Shown here piece after piece: positions 46,576 to 59,528 of a stretch of DNA of 64,000 nt (within the stretch, counting starts at the first letter, position 1; each line of letters begins with the position of its first letter). A program made the position numbers and the translations under genes. The stretch comes from Aulostomus chinensis (lineage: Eukaryota; Chordata; Actinopteri; Syngnathiformes; Aulostomidae). The DNA lies in assembly GCA_037954235.1 (NCBI GenBank), contig JBBMOA010000007.1, forward strand, positions 27,080,957 to 27,144,956, in the 5' to 3' direction. A model generated the notes under the pieces. That model saw only the letters and a program-made list of their open reading frames with translations, had not been told where the DNA came from and ran no database searches.

Positions 46576-48758
46576 GACATATAGACGGAAAACCCAGCAA
46601 GAGGTGCAAGAGGCACAAGAAACTGGTCCAGTTCTTCTGGTAAAGGTAAAATAGTTCAGGTAAAAAACAGGAAAAAGTTCCATTGCTTCACCTGCAGATT
46701 TGTATCTATGGTGAGATTCAGCTCATCGGGCTCGAAGGCACCAACGACTGCAACTGGCACTGTCGATAGTTGCTCAACAAACCTCTTACCTGTCAGCGGC
46801 TCTGTGAGATTGGCGTGTTTACTAACCCACGCAACAATACCAAGCACCCCCCCCCCCCCCCGAACACACACGCTTCAACACCCCGCTGCTCATCAGTAGG
46901 AGGTGTGATCCGAGTTATTTCCTCCTCGGGTGTTTCGATCTTAAATTGTCCAACAGGAAACATCTGAAGTCAGATGTTAAAGGAGTCATCCACTGATGGG
47001 CTGCAGGGATCAACCATTCGTCAGCCTAAAATCCTTAAAGGGGCATTTACATCTGATCCCACCCACCCGAAGCAAGAGAAGTGAAGCAGCTGGCTCTTTT
47101 TTTTTTTCTTGAGGAGTCGTTTAGTATATTTATTCTGAAATGTAATTACAGGCTTCTGAATGGGAGGCGGCAACCCATTTGCACACATGTCATATTTCAT
47201 TAAAGGCAAATTTCTCAGGGTTTGTCTGTAGGGCATTATCCTATCAAGTCTCAACAGCCAAATGACTGGTTGATATTGGAATCTGTCTTTCTTTACACTC
47301 TTTCCATCCACCTCTCTCTTTTGTGAAGCTATGAAAGGTGGAATGTGTTGTGATGGGAGGTGTGGACTTGTCCAAACAGAGCCTGTCATATGCTGACCTA
47401 CAGTAACGTGTCAACAAACACTGAAAACAAAGAGCAGCTCACCTAAACACCTCTCTGCCAAGGCTTTCTCCCTCTGTCACACGCTAATTTGATTAAAAAC
47501 AAAAACAAACAAAAAAAAAAACCCTAAGTCTGACACCTCAAGACACGCACATCCACGTCCCTGCTACTTCTGAAGCTGCATGAACAGACTTATTAAAGAA
47601 AGATCCTTGAGTATTGTTCTGGAGGTTTTGGCCATTCTTTTCATTTGGGATGAACTGATTGCAGTGTTACTGGGAACACAGAAAAGAAACGGTGACAAAG
47701 AACATTCTGTTATTCTCTCAGTAAAATCGTGCAGGTTCTAAACACGTTGTGCAATTTTTATTACAAGGGTTAGTGTCGACAGATAAACTGTGTCAATACT
47801 GCCGCCAGTTGGGAAGACTGGCTAAAAATACTATTGTGCTCCTGAGCATTATCAGACATATTTTTTTTGAATTTTTTTTTTTGGTAAAATACAGTTTTGG
47901 CTTCATTTAACCTCTTGAATTCATTCCGGTAAAACAGTCTGAGAGGAGAATATTATTCTTTAGCTGAATTGTTCATACATCTCTTCCTCAGGCCACAAAA
48001 TCCGTCATCGAAAAGAAACAAAACTGAGGCAAAAAGTGAAAATAATGTAAGATTGTGACAGGTTTTTTTTATGTTTTATTGTTGATTACCCATTAGTTGA
48101 ATGTCCAGCTCCTTCCACTCAAAATCAACAGGATTTTTCTATGTTTTCTTTTCAGTTAAATGCCTAAAATAAGGTCTATGATTAATAAACGCTGAGGATA
48201 TTTCTGCTCTACGCCATAAGATATGCAACGTACCACACTTGTGAATCAGGAATCTTGCTAACAAGTAGCTTCGCTAGACTACGGAGGTTGTGGTCAACAT
48301 GAAACATCATCACGCCAAAACAGGAAGCACGTGATGTTGAAATCGCGTGTCGGTGGTGTAGGTCGTTCCATGTGCCGTTAGCATTGCACGTCTAACGGCT
48401 GAATTTATGCTTCAAAAATCAAAAAAAGTGTTGTACATTTCAGAAGATTACCTTGCAAAACAAAATGTGTAAGTCTCATAAATGCTTGATTGACACTGAG
48501 CTTATTTTCAGCAACAATCCAAAATCTAAATATTCCATTGGCTTGCAGCTGAGAGAAGCCATACTAGCTTCCCTGCTAGCCTGCAAAAATATCTCCATAA
48601 GGTCATTTTCTTATTGACTGATTTTTGTAACTACACAACCTCACCCTTCTGGCCATCAGAAAGAATGCAAGTTCAAATGTCCGATGGCACAATCAGGCAA
48701 CATAAAAACACTCTGAACCAAAACGAACCCAAAAACACCCACTCTGACACCTTCCTAC

Positions 48759-48931
48759 CTGCTCTTGCTGCTGCCTGGCCAGCTCCATCTGCTGCCTCTG
48801 CTTCTCCAGCTGCGAGGCGGCCATCTTCTTCTGCTCATCATGGGCAGACAGGAGCTGCTCCCTCAGGCTGATCAGCTGACTGATCATTGTGGAGAGTTGG
48901 CGCTCCTTCTCCTCCAATGATTCTGGTGTAC
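48759..48931 (-). CDS. sox6: sox6 coding exon: SoxD leucine zipper
   Basis: This 173-nt exon (phase 1 in, 0 out) begins TPESLEEKERQLSTM and runs to ARQQQEQ. Leucines at partial-protein residues 35, 42, 49 and 56 are exactly seven apart, which makes a classical leucine zipper. It is followed by a Gln/Lys-rich helix (EKQRQQMELARQQQEQ). In SoxD proteins this coiled coil drives homo- and heterodimerisation (SOX5/SOX6) and favours binding to paired sites. The acceptor is GCCGTAG|GTACACC and the donor CAG|GTAGGAAG. The reading frame stays open upstream of the acceptor, but that extension has no resemblance to SOX6 and is taken as intron. Confidence 0.96.
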
Positions 48932-50640
48932 CTACGGCAGGAAGATTTGAGAGTGACTTTAAAGAGGACATGGAATTTTTGGATGGTTTGGCTGTTGTTA
49001 GCATCAGTTGCTCTCACATTTTTATTGCACTTTGGAGTCATGAAGAAGTGATGCAGGGAGGAAAAGCCCTCATTCGTGGGCTTGAGACACCTTCTTGTGA
49101 ATGCTTGAAAGGCAAAATACAATTTCGGGGTGAAGCGTCACTTTAAATTTGCTTAAAACAAATATGTATATTTTGCATTTTATTCAACTATCATTTCTGA
49201 TTACTTCTCCATTTAAACAATGTCGATTATCTCTTTGTTTCATAATTAAGAGAACAGCACACAGCTATGTTTATGGCCCCTTATTGTTGTGTCCCTTTGT
49301 TACAGCGGCTAAAGGCACTGTGTGAATGGGTATTCAGTTCCCACTTTGTTCACACGTGCCACATTCTGCAACCTTGAAAATCACCTCAAACGCTCTTGAT
49401 CTGTTAATGATTTTAAAAACCATCACGGAGGAGTTTTGGTTGTTTGCTTGTTTGCGTGTGTGTTTGTTTGTATTCAGCAATCTTCTCTTTTTTCTTGAGG
49501 TGCCTTGAATCTCCACACACCAGAATTCACCTTCAACAAACGCCAAAATCAAAGGAACACAAAACTATTGGTTAGCATGAACTAAAAACCCTTTAGAAAC
49601 TCCCATTCTTAACATCCCATAATTCATCTCGCTTGTAGTTACGTCTTACCATTTATTATCTGTCTTGCCTCAACATGCCGTCAGTGTTTATCACTTTGTG
49701 TCTGCACCGAAGAACAATAAAATCACCTTGAAAATAAGTAGCTGTTACAGGCTTTTGTCAGGTTTATGATTCAGACATTCTTGTGAGATTTTAAAGAGGC
49801 GAGCGGGGGGGTGCATAGTTAGGCCCCCCTTGAGATATTGTCCAAACAATTAATGGAAAGTACAGCAGCAAACGACCACGTGATGGTTATGCTCACGAAA
49901 CATTTTCTTTGAGATGTCCAAACACTTTCACTGCTTTTCTTAGCTTTGTCACCCTGGTTGGGGATGTTTCAGCTGTGGCTTTCTGCATATCATGTTATGC
50001 TTTGTCCCTTTACCTTGAATCTGTGTTGAAATGTTTGTATTCTATGTGTTGACAGCTGCCACCAACACACAAGAAGGTTAATTCATGTCTCCAATATCCC
50101 TCTCAGAGAAGAGGCGTTGCGACGTCTGATGATGGAGGTTCAGAGGCAACAGGCGCAACTGAGCTGCCTTTACATGAGGGCTGTTCTCATCTTCCCACTG
50201 ATACGGATACAAAAAAATAATAATAATTTGTATATTACTTATGTAATCGAGGGCCAGGAATGAGACTTCAGACACCGTCATCTAAGCTGTGAAACAAGAT
50301 GTCTGGAAATTAGTAGCAGTCACATCTGTTAGCAGTACTATGTAAAAAGTATGTGTTTGATTTTTGGTGGCGGGGTGTTGTATGGGACATATTGGGGCAG
50401 AACCAACTGGCGGAAACAGTGAATTACATGTTGGTGGGTTTTGTGGTGGCAAGTGTGATATTTCACCAGCCTTTTGCTCTATGGAACAGCCGCTGGTGCA
50501 GGGGTGCAAGGGCCTGCTCATATCCCGCCGAAGATATCATGCCACTGTTGACTTGACTTGTAAGAATGCACACAGTACTGCTCAGTGTCGATGGGAAGTT
50601 CTTTTCTGTTTCTTTTCTTATGCATGCTAGTTCATTTTGT

Positions 50641-50710
50641 TGTGTGTGCGTGTGTGTGTGCGTGCATGCATTTGTGTGTGTGTGTGTGTGCGTGTGTGTG
50701 TGTGTGTGAG
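50641..50710. repeat. (GT)n interrupted microsatellite
   Basis: GT repeat with GCGTGCATGCAT interruptions. Confidence 0.9.
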
Positions 50711-50792
50711 TGTGGTGTGAGTTGGCCATAAACTCACACACGACCAGGTTGAATTTTATCTTGTTTAGATGTTCTTGTCTGAGTGGATGCAT

Positions 50793-50821
50793 ATGTGTGT
50801 GTGTGTGTGTGTGTGTGTATG

Positions 50822-50890
<69 letters not shown>
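50793..50890. repeat. (GT)n microsatellite
   Basis: Two long GT tracts separated by ATGTTA. Confidence 0.95.
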
Positions 50891-50891
<1 letters not shown>

Positions 50892-52496
50892 GGTAAGGTC
50901 TTGCCCTGGGGCCGTGTAGGGAGATTGCAGGGTGGCCCCAACACTACCTGCATACTAACAGAGTCTCCATTGTAGTCCTGTCAGGCCCCTATTGTGCCCT
51001 AGACTCCCCCGACCCCCAACACACACACTCACAGAAATTACCCCTCAGCACCCCTGTATCAAAGACAACATTCTCCTCTTCTTGTCTGTTTTTAATGCTT
51101 TCATTCTTTCTTTTTTCCATCCAAACAACCCTCAGTTACTCTGTTCCAATGCCCAGATTCTCCTCGTGGTTTCTCCTCTCCTCCCCTCTTTCCTCTCAAC
51201 CTCTCCTCTCACCTCACCTCCTCTTCTCATCACTTCCACCCTCCATTCTTCTTCCACTCATCACCACTTTTCTCCATCACTTTACTAGTTCCTCTCTCCC
51301 CTCCTCTTTCCTCATAAAGCACCCATCTAGTTAAGCACCTCTCTGCCAATTTCCTCCCTGTTCTGTCTTCATCACGTCTTCTCTCGTCCCCCTGCTCTTA
51401 TCACCCGTCTCCTCATTCCCAAGGATGCAGCAGCCCACTCAGCAACCCCCCTACTGGCAGTTGCTTCTTATTACAAGGCAAACAAGTTTACTTACAAATA
51501 CTTTCATCATCACCAAGCTAGATATGACACTTGTCTTATAATTCCAGCTTGTTCCTTAAAGATCCACAGGTTCGCTCTGATCCATCGCCGGTTACAGTGT
51601 TCTGGTTCCCTGCTTCAGGGGCCAACCTATGAATCAATTGCTTTGTTTTTCTTTTATAAATTTAGTGGGTCGAAAATGTTCTAAAACTCCTTTCAGCCCC
51701 CCCCCATACATTCATCTTTTCATTTTTACTCCTTCCTTCTCTAATCCAACCAATTCCACCTCAAACAGATACTTTATCTTTGCAGTTTAACACACGTGCA
51801 GACGGTCTGCTATTTCTCTAGATTCCACGCAGTGAAGTCAACCTTATTGTGTACTTGCAACAACGTTTTCTTTTTTTTTTTACTGCTCCGTAATTCATCT
51901 CTGTGGATTACAGGTTGTGCATTCCAAACGTGACACGTTGTGTTCCTGCAATGGTTCTTGCACCAATAATCATTTCAGACATTTTCCATCCATCTCCCGA
52001 TTATTCCCAACAACAGCGGGCCAACATGTTTCTCTGTGTTTGGATGATCTCTAACAATGTCAACACTCGTGCTTGTGCATGAGGTTTTTGTTATTTATAG
52101 CTGGTTGCATGATGGCCGGTTTATTAGAATACTACCCATTGGGAGTTTTTAAGTTAAATCCAGCTGTTCTGAGAAGTTTCGTTGCCACAGAAAAAATTCA
52201 AATCAAAGTCAGCATCAGTACTCTAGGATGTAAGCTTTGGGTTTTTTTTTTGCTTCGATTATGTTTTATCATTTAATGTTTCCTCAATTTTTACAGATTA
52301 CATTTCTCTCAAAGTCAACAAGGAAGCATCCATTATTGTCTTCTATTCATGTTGTGTCTGCCAGCATGCAATGTGTGTGTAAATGTATGTGTAATTCTAT
52401 TACCTACGAATAATCATATTTCCTAAATGAATATATTCAATCTTCAATGGAGGTGTAATATGTAAAACAAAATCCCAGCTACTGCCCTCGCTCTGT

Positions 52497-52499
<3 letters not shown>

Positions 52500-52567
<68 letters not shown>
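52500..52567. repeat. (AC)n microsatellite
   Basis: About 33 AC units. Confidence 0.95.
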
Positions 52568-52568
<1 letters not shown>

Positions 52569-53013
52569 GACTCCAGATGCCTTGAGCCTCTGCCAAACCA
52601 TCATGTTTCAAACTCCCGACAGTCCTCTGGATGACTACATCTTCAACAACATCGTGACACTCGCCTTCCCATCAATCCACAGAATCCAAAACAAACACAG
52701 TCGCTGTATTTTTTTCAAAACAAACGTCATGATCTGCCCAGGGCAGTGAGGTACAAACACGTACGCACTCAGTTCTAATCTGTGCAGTTTCATTCCCTGG
52801 ATAAACTAAATATGAGCACGTCTCTCTGTAAGTGTCTCTATAATACGAGCATTATTATCATCTTCAGATGTGCCAGTTGTTACATCTGACAGCGTAATCA
52901 GCCATCCATCTGTTCGCAGGAGCGCAATGATTTTGTATTTCAAAAATCATATCACACTTGTGTGAATAAACCCAGACAACTGAAAACTCTGGCTTATTAC
53001 AGACGGACTAACA

Positions 53014-53267
53014 GAGCAGCGTGGCTCAGAGGTAGAGTGGCCGTCTAGCAACCGAAGGGTCGCTGGTTCGACCCTCACTCCCCCCCAGTGACCATATCCA
53101 AGTATCCTTGAGCACAATACTGAACCCCCAATCGCTCCTGAAGGCCCTGGCAACCTGTCCAGGGTGAACTTCGCCTCTCGACCAATGTCAGCTGGGATAG
53201 ACTCCAGCCCCCCCGCCCTCGCCTTCTGCAACCCTTAATGGATAAGCAGTATAGAAAGTGGATTGAT
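53014..53267 (+). mobile_element. tRNA-derived SINE with 9-bp TSD
   Basis: This is a more complete copy of the same family: A box TGGCTCAGAGG, B box GGTTCGACCCT, then a body and the tail CTTAATGGATAAGCAG...GGATTGATGG. GGACTAACA flanks both sides (53005-53013 and 53268-53276). It lies in the sox6 intron on the opposite strand to the gene. Confidence 0.8.
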
Positions 53268-53676
53268 GGACTAACAAGCCCGCTAGGGCTGGGCAACAAA
53301 CTCAGATTCTTTGACGGCACTGACAAATTCACTTCAATTTTACTGAGTGTTGAATGAAGACTGACCAAGTTGCACTACCTACACACTGAATCTCCAAGTT
53401 TTGTTTTTTATGATGGTTTTTTTTGTTGTTGCCATTTTTATGTTGTCGTTTCGCTTTCACTGAAAAAAATAAAAACCTGCAGAAACTCAAATTACATAAT
53501 TTGAGAAGGCGTAACAAATTAAACTACGGTTTGGTAAACTGGTTTATATTTGCTGTGCACTTTTCCAGAGGCCTGATTAATATGAATCCTGCCACACTTT
53601 GTAATGTTTTGGCTAGGTTGCTTTGCAACAGCAGCATCACTGAAGCATGACGTCAGGATGGAGGGGAGGGGCTGAT

Positions 53677-53696
53677 GGGGGGGGGGGGGGGGGGGG
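53677..53696. repeat. poly-G tract
   Basis: 20 G. Confidence 0.85.
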
Positions 53697-53961
53697 ACGA
53701 TCCTCTCCAAGAGTGCAGGTGAATGTTAAATTTCCCTCTTGATTTCTTAAAAAAGTGCTCTCAGCTCCCAGTGAGACAGGGATTTTGTCATTGTCGGACT
53801 AAAATGTGTGTTCGCGCTGAAGCCCACACAAACCAGTGAGTGTGCAAGTGTCCAGAAGAGTTTTCAGTTTCTAGCTTCAACATTTTCCTACATGCAGCTG
53901 TTCAGAGTGTATAAACATGTCAAGTAGCTGAAAACCGAATACTGTAACGTGTAAGCCGTCC

Positions 53962-54206
53962 ATCCATCTGTCCACTTTCTATCCTACTTACCTGTTAAGG
54001 GTCACACGGGGGGGTGGAGCCTATCCCAACTGACATTGGGCGAGAGGCGGGGTTCACCCTGGACAGGTCACCAGTCCATCACGGGGCCATCAGGAGCAAT
54101 TGGGGGTTCAGTGTCTTGGTCATGGTCGCCGGGGGAAGTGAGAATCAAATCAGCGACCCTTTGGTTGCTCGACGGCCTCTCTACCACCTCTCTGAGCCAC
54201 GCCGCC
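53962..54206 (-). mobile_element. tRNA-derived SINE, same family, inverted
   Basis: The minus strand reads GGCGTGGCTCAGAGAGGT, a B-box region and the shared tail ending in GGATGG. It lies about 700 bp from the previous copy in opposite orientation. Only a weak imperfect duplication (GTGTAA) is visible, suggesting an older insertion. Confidence 0.75.
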
Positions 54207-55440
54207 CCTTGTGATGTGTAATCTAATTTTGGTAAATTATGTGCAATGACTACTCCATCCATGTGCAATATATCTAACAACCTCAGGTCAAATTCATTTT
54301 CCGCATCCTTTCACTGTTTCTTTACTATGTGCAGCACTTTTGCAATATCCCTGACTGTTGAATTCCTGTAACTTTTGCGACATTTGCACCTACACATCTT
54401 ATATTTCTTGTAACTATTTTAGCACCTTGAACAAAACACGTTGTTCTTTTTTCCTTGTGTTTTTTTCTAAGTTTATATTTTTTTCAGGATAGGGTTTTAT
54501 TGCTGCAAGTGACTCAGGATCACGCACAAGAATTCCAATGTACTTGTTTAAAATTGTTTTTAACCCGTGCAAATGGCAATAAACTCTAAACTAATCTAAA
54601 TTACATTTAATTGAGAAAAAAAAAAAAAAACGCCGTACATTGGAACGGTACCGGTACCAAAAACTTTGAACTAGTCAAATCTATTGAACACCTTATCAGA
54701 CTGCAGCCTTGATACACATGAAAGCAAGAGACAGTCTCGAATTTCCCAGCATTACAGAGGACTTACTGATAAGTCTGTAATTATGCTTCCCTCTTGCCAT
54801 ACACTTATTTGCAACACTCAAAAACATAAATGATGCAATGACTGAAAAATATTTTAAGTCAGATTTTGCCCAACATGAGTAAAAATAACGTTGTTGAGAA
54901 AGCGGAGGAAAAACAGGACGTGAGAACACAAAAACAACTTTGTGATTTTTGTAAGGATAATATTTAAGAACCTTACGGCACGAAAATGAGCTCGCGAAAG
55001 TGCAGGTTTAAAATGTCACCTGGTTCTCACATCCTCACAGACAGAGCTGCTCGGACTGAGATGTGTCGTGGTGTTGGACGTGAGCGTAACAGCGTGACTG
55101 AGAGGCAGGTTGTAATTGAGAAGCATGTGTGGCTAATCCGGCCTAATTAAATTAGAGTTAAAAAAAACATATTTACTGTACATTACAAGCATGTTTTGAA
55201 ACGTCCATGAGCGCCAATGAAAGTTCCTGTAAGAGGCAGTCATCAGATTTCTTGACCCTAAAAATAACCGCGACTGAACAAATACGTTCAGGTTGTTGTT
55301 CACGAGACACAGAGCAACAGTTGTGTTTGTGTATTTAGGTCAGCGAGAGACGGCTTCACTTCAGACGTCAAAGAAATAAAAGGCTTCGGCGCTTGAATAC
55401 TTTCTTTAGCCATGCCACAGCTGGACAAAACAGAGACACC

Positions 55441-55461
55441 AGTGTGTGTGTGTGTGTTTGT

Positions 55462-55502
<41 letters not shown>

Positions 55503-55512
55503 CGTGCGTACG
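55441..55512. repeat. (GT)n interrupted microsatellite
   Basis: GT repeat with TTTG and GCGT interruptions. Confidence 0.9.
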
Positions 55513-56221
55513 CGTGTGTTTACATGTTATGCTGCACATGCTACTTTAGAAGTGTCTATTAATGTCTTCAAATAACACAAGAAATGAATATACTGCACAT
55601 TCAAGCTTTATGTAAAGGACAAGAACGCTGTTGTCTGGAGTCTGGTCGCCTCCCAAGAACCTCCATCAAAATGTATTTCAAGAGATTCTAAAACGCTTTT
55701 CTGTCACACGAATTAAGAAAATAATATGACTCATTTTCAACAGTCAGAACATGTAAAAAAAACACATGCATGAAACCACAAAATAGCTATTTTTAGCTTT
55801 CAACAGATGAAAGAGTCAATCAAAATTAGCCTTTAATATCAGGCATTAATAGAACTGCAGCAATGACATGCTTTTGCAGGCCAACCTGGGATTTCCCTTG
55901 ACTAAAACCCCATGAGATTTTTATATTAGTTTACTGTTCATAATCTCTGTGGCAAACTATAATTTATGAGACTAATAAGTTTTCTGTTCAGAAGATAACC
56001 TCCACAAATGAACCACACTTTTAGGGTTTTCGAAGCATCAATGGAATCGTGAGAGGTGCAAAGTGCTCATGACGCTCTGAACAAGCTGAGATCTGGCACT
56101 GCCTGTGACGCTAAACTCAGGGCAGCAATCGCCCCAGAGGTAACTTTTTATCCTTCTTCATTATGACACTTGTTTTAGTTTTCTTTGACCAACTATCACC
56201 TCAGTTACAAACTTCAGAGAA

Positions 56222-56262
56222 CATCCATCCATCCATCCATCCATCCATCCATCCATCCATCC
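56222..56262. repeat. (CATC)n microsatellite
   Basis: Ten CATC units. The same GATG unit ends the SINE tails in this window, so it may have grown from one. Confidence 0.9.
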
Positions 56263-56451
56263 CTTCATCCACCCATGAAAGCAGCTTCTCGGTTCAAAAC
56301 ACAAATAATCTGACAGATTAAACAAGCAGTGCAATTTCATCAGAAGATTAAATGTTTTGTCTGTAAATGGGGCCAAAAAAGAGAAAATATAACATTCTAT
56401 TGTGCCGATATGAAACCCATCAACCCATCTGGAGTTTAATATACCAGGCAT

Positions 56452-56548
56452 AATGTAGATGTTAGATATATATCTATATATATATAATGTAGATGTTAGA
56501 TATATATCTATATATATCTATATATATATATATATAGATATATATATC
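56452..56548. repeat. 34-bp tandem duplication with AT-rich tail
   Basis: The unit starting AATGTAGATGTTAGATATAT occurs at 56452 and again at 56486, followed by TA repeats. Confidence 0.85.
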
Positions 56549-57251
56549 AGACTTCAAAACGCCTGTAATTCTAAAGGGAAAGATGGAGCAACGGCAACTG
56601 CATTATCAGTTTCACACAGGTACTCTAATAAGAAATATGTAGCGGTGTTTAATAGAGTTTTGTCTGTCTGTCTGAATCTCTCTTCCTATAAAAACACAAA
56701 ACTATAATACAAAAGACAAGCGAAATCGCAAAGGTTTGCAGGGGAGATTTTGAGCTTCATTTAGAAGTGGATTGACCTACACATCACACCCTACATGCCG
56801 CTTTAAGTGAAGAATGGTGCTGATCTCAACTCAAGAAATTCTACAAGTGGAAATTTTCTGACTTGTGTTTGAAGATGAAATGAACGACCACGGATTGAAT
56901 TTCAAGAGTGTCTCAAGAAAGTACTGCATTTATCAGCCTTTATAAGCCAAACTGGAGCAGTCTGAGATCAGATGTTTATATGACAGACACTCAGCGATGC
57001 TTTGCAAAACGCTGTTCAAGAAAGCATATGTGTGAGTGAGTGCCGTTCCTGTGTAGGAGTCCTGTTTGTGTATGCAGATGGAGGGTATCAGTATGTGAAT
57101 GTGTCTGACAGAAAAGGAGAGAGTCGGGTCTCTGTCCTGGAGGGAAAGTCAATGTAGGTGCTGTTCTGCTATAGACGTCCCTCTGTAGTTCTTTTTTCCC
57201 CGCTTTCCACAGAGGAAATGCTTGCCATTTCAACGGGAGACGATCACAAGC

Positions 57252-57253
57252 GC

Positions 57254-57287
<34 letters not shown>

Positions 57288-57288
57288 A
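57252..57288. repeat. (CT)n microsatellite
   Basis: CT repeat with one CG interruption. Confidence 0.9.
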
Positions 57289-57989
57289 CTGAGAGCAGCT
57301 CGTCTGACTGCAGACCTACAGTATAGCCGCTAATATTATTGCGCACAAATTGAATCTGCTACATTTTCTCAGTAAATGCATCAGCTCTCCAAATAAAATA
57401 ACAAACAAACATAAAAGCCACATTTCGTCTCGTTGTGAGGGACATCGTACAGTGTTGTCTCATTTCTAGCGTTTGCTAGATTGAGCATCATGGCCATTGT
57501 TGAAGCATTCTACTTCTTTTCAACAGCAACAAAAAAAAAACAACCCAATAGCTCAGTTCAGCTCAGTTGGAACTGACTTTTATTCATGTTTAATTCACTG
57601 GATTAAACAGATTACCACTACAGAACAGAATCAGAAAAGTAGCTTCTGAAGCAAGAACAACTAAACAAACAAGTAAAAAATTTAAAAAAAAGTAAACTAC
57701 AGATTGCTGGTATTGAAAATGCATTCATTTTGGGTTTTTTTTTTCGCAGTATTCCCATTTTTTTTAGAATTGTAAAATATGACCATTCCAGGTACTGACT
57801 ATCTGAACTTGCCACTTCACACAAAATTCAAATATCTGCATGTTTTTCTGGTGTGATCATTCTAGGCACCGTTGTCCTCCTGCATCGGTCACAGGCCTGA
57901 ACATTGACTCCAAATCATAAAATGCATTCGTTTGTCGTCATTATCGTTTATGCTTTTCTCATTTAAACGGTGTTGCTCAAATTCCTTGG

Positions 57990-58140
57990 AAGCTCTTGTA
58001 CTGATTCATATAACTGGCCCATATTTGATATGACTAATTTCATTGCTGCCTGTCAGATGAAATCATTCGTCCCTTTTGCCCTAATAGGAGAAATATTGTT
58101 AATGACATTATCATTATGTCATTTGAGACCATCTGCACAG
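57990..58140. promoter_or_regulatory. candidate conserved non-coding element (TALE/homeodomain motifs)
   Basis: It contains TGTCAGATGAAATCATT (MEIS/PBX-like) at 58051-58067 and a perfect palindromic pair, AATGACAT (58101-58108) and ATGTCATT (58116-58123), in AT-balanced, repeat-free DNA. Conservation was not tested. Confidence 0.3.
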
Positions 58141-58924
58141 CAAATTGAGTCGGGTTCAACTTTAGGCCCAATAAGAAATACTTGCACAGGTTGAATCACT
58201 AGTTAGAGATTTATTCAGTGAATAAAACTCAGGAACCCGAAGAGACACTTCATGCTCGTGCCTACGAATACAAAAAGCTCTTAGCAGTCCTTGTCCGTGA
58301 CTTAAACCGCCTTAAAAATGTTCAGAACCTGTTCTGTTTTCTGAAAGCATCCAAGCTACTCTCTGATTCAGACGTTAGACATGTTCCAAGCATTTAGAGG
58401 AAGCCGGAACCAAGAGCTTGGGTAATACAGGTTGGTTTGGTTTGCTCTGAGCAGGCTTGGGTTGAGGCCCCCTGGTGAGCTGTAGGGGTACTGCAGGCAG
58501 GCCATGAGTGTGTTTAAAATAAACGAATACACAAAGAGTTTAAATTACCGTCATGTTAAAATATGTCATCTTAAAATCAGGTTGGATATTGTGGCAATTT
58601 ATTAGCAGTTTATCAAAATTTAGCTGTATGTGAATTCTTATTCATGAGTCCTGCATTTCTGTAGGCCCACATTGAGAAATAATGGCTCTGTTAATTGAAT
58701 AAAAAATACACAAGGAATTTCCTCATCTTCTATTTTTGTCTTAAAAGTTTTTTAGCATTTTGAAATTTGGGAATGTCTGGTTTAGAGTATATGACTACTT
58801 AACAGCCTCATCATTCTTAAATCATGTATTAGTTATTGTTAATGTACTTGGCTACAAAGGTTGCATGTAGCATATTAATAGATGTGCGTTAGCCTATCAT
58901 TAATTTTATAATTCCAAAAAAAAA

Positions 58925-59015
58925 AAAAGCGCTGTATGCTACAACTACCTCTAAATGTCCCTTTTCTGCCCCTGGGCCACCCAGGGTGGGAAAATTCTTA
59001 GAGCCGCCCCTGTAT
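58925..59015 (-). repeat. possible hAT-type transposon end fragment
   Basis: On the minus strand the segment begins CAGGGGCGGCTCTAAGAA. CAGGGGCGG-type termini are typical of some hAT elements. No opposite terminus or 8-bp duplication was found, so this is a weak call. Confidence 0.3.
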
Positions 59016-59528
59016 GAATCATGTCCAGAGTAAATGCGCCGTGGTGCGATATATGGCATCACAAAGACTCGATGCTGACAGAATAAAAGCATCTCTCCTC
59101 GGGGGTGACAGGTAGGACTAGAGACCTTTTACTCTTCGCTGTCGTTTTGCAGAAAGTACACACATGGAGGAAAGAATTACAGGATGTTTGAGCGTTTCTT
59201 TCCCTTGAATTTAGATGTGCAAAACCGTGTCCCTTTTTGGTTTACATACCACATGCCTTTTTGTCTTCAGTTGTGGGTCATTCTGAGAGAATAAGAAGAG
59301 GTTTCTCACATGGTGTGGATCTTTCTTTCTTGCACACTTTCTTGCTTTCTGTCGGTGTGTATTGTTTTGCCCAAGGCCACATTGTAGAAAAAGAGGAGTT
59401 TGATTTGATTTCGCTCCATATCCAGCAAAACTTGATCCCTCGTTGTTTTTCGAGACACAGAATTCATTGTACTTGAACATGTTGATGTTGGCCCTGATGC
59501 GAGTGTTTCCTGTCCAGGTTGCTCTTAC

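Larger units (their letters stand above)
44935..48758 (-). other. sox6: sox6 intron (3.8 kb)
   Basis: No exon was recognised. It contains relics of several dispersed teleost repeats (45140-45330, 45850-46125 and 46195-46575), a C run at 46847-46861 and poly-A/T tracts. A 71-residue minus open frame at 46656-46871 has no recognisable domain. Confidence 0.65.
48932..59528 (-). other. sox6: sox6 intron (10.6 kb)
   Basis: No coding sequence was recognised. The intron holds two tRNA-derived SINE copies in opposite orientation (53014-53267 and 53962-54206), GT/CA microsatellites (50641-50710, 50793-50890, 52500-52567, 55441-55512), a CCAT array (56222-56262), an AT-rich tandem duplication (56452-56548), a CT tract (57252-57288), a pyrimidine-rich stretch at 51060-51430, a candidate regulatory element near 57990-58140 and a possible hAT-type terminus near 59015. 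Confidence 0.7.

Noticed and set aside
46656..46871. 71-residue minus open frame (VPVAVVGAFEPDELNL)
   Set aside because: It looks protein-like for a short stretch, but no family was recognised and no splice sites link it to sox6. Surrounding DNA is repeat relics.
53018..53080. Functional tRNA gene
   Set aside because: A and B boxes are present, but the rest is a SINE body with target-site duplications and the acceptor stem is not maintained.
56222..56262. CRISPR-like or telomeric array
   Set aside because: Simple CATC tetranucleotide repeat with no spacers.
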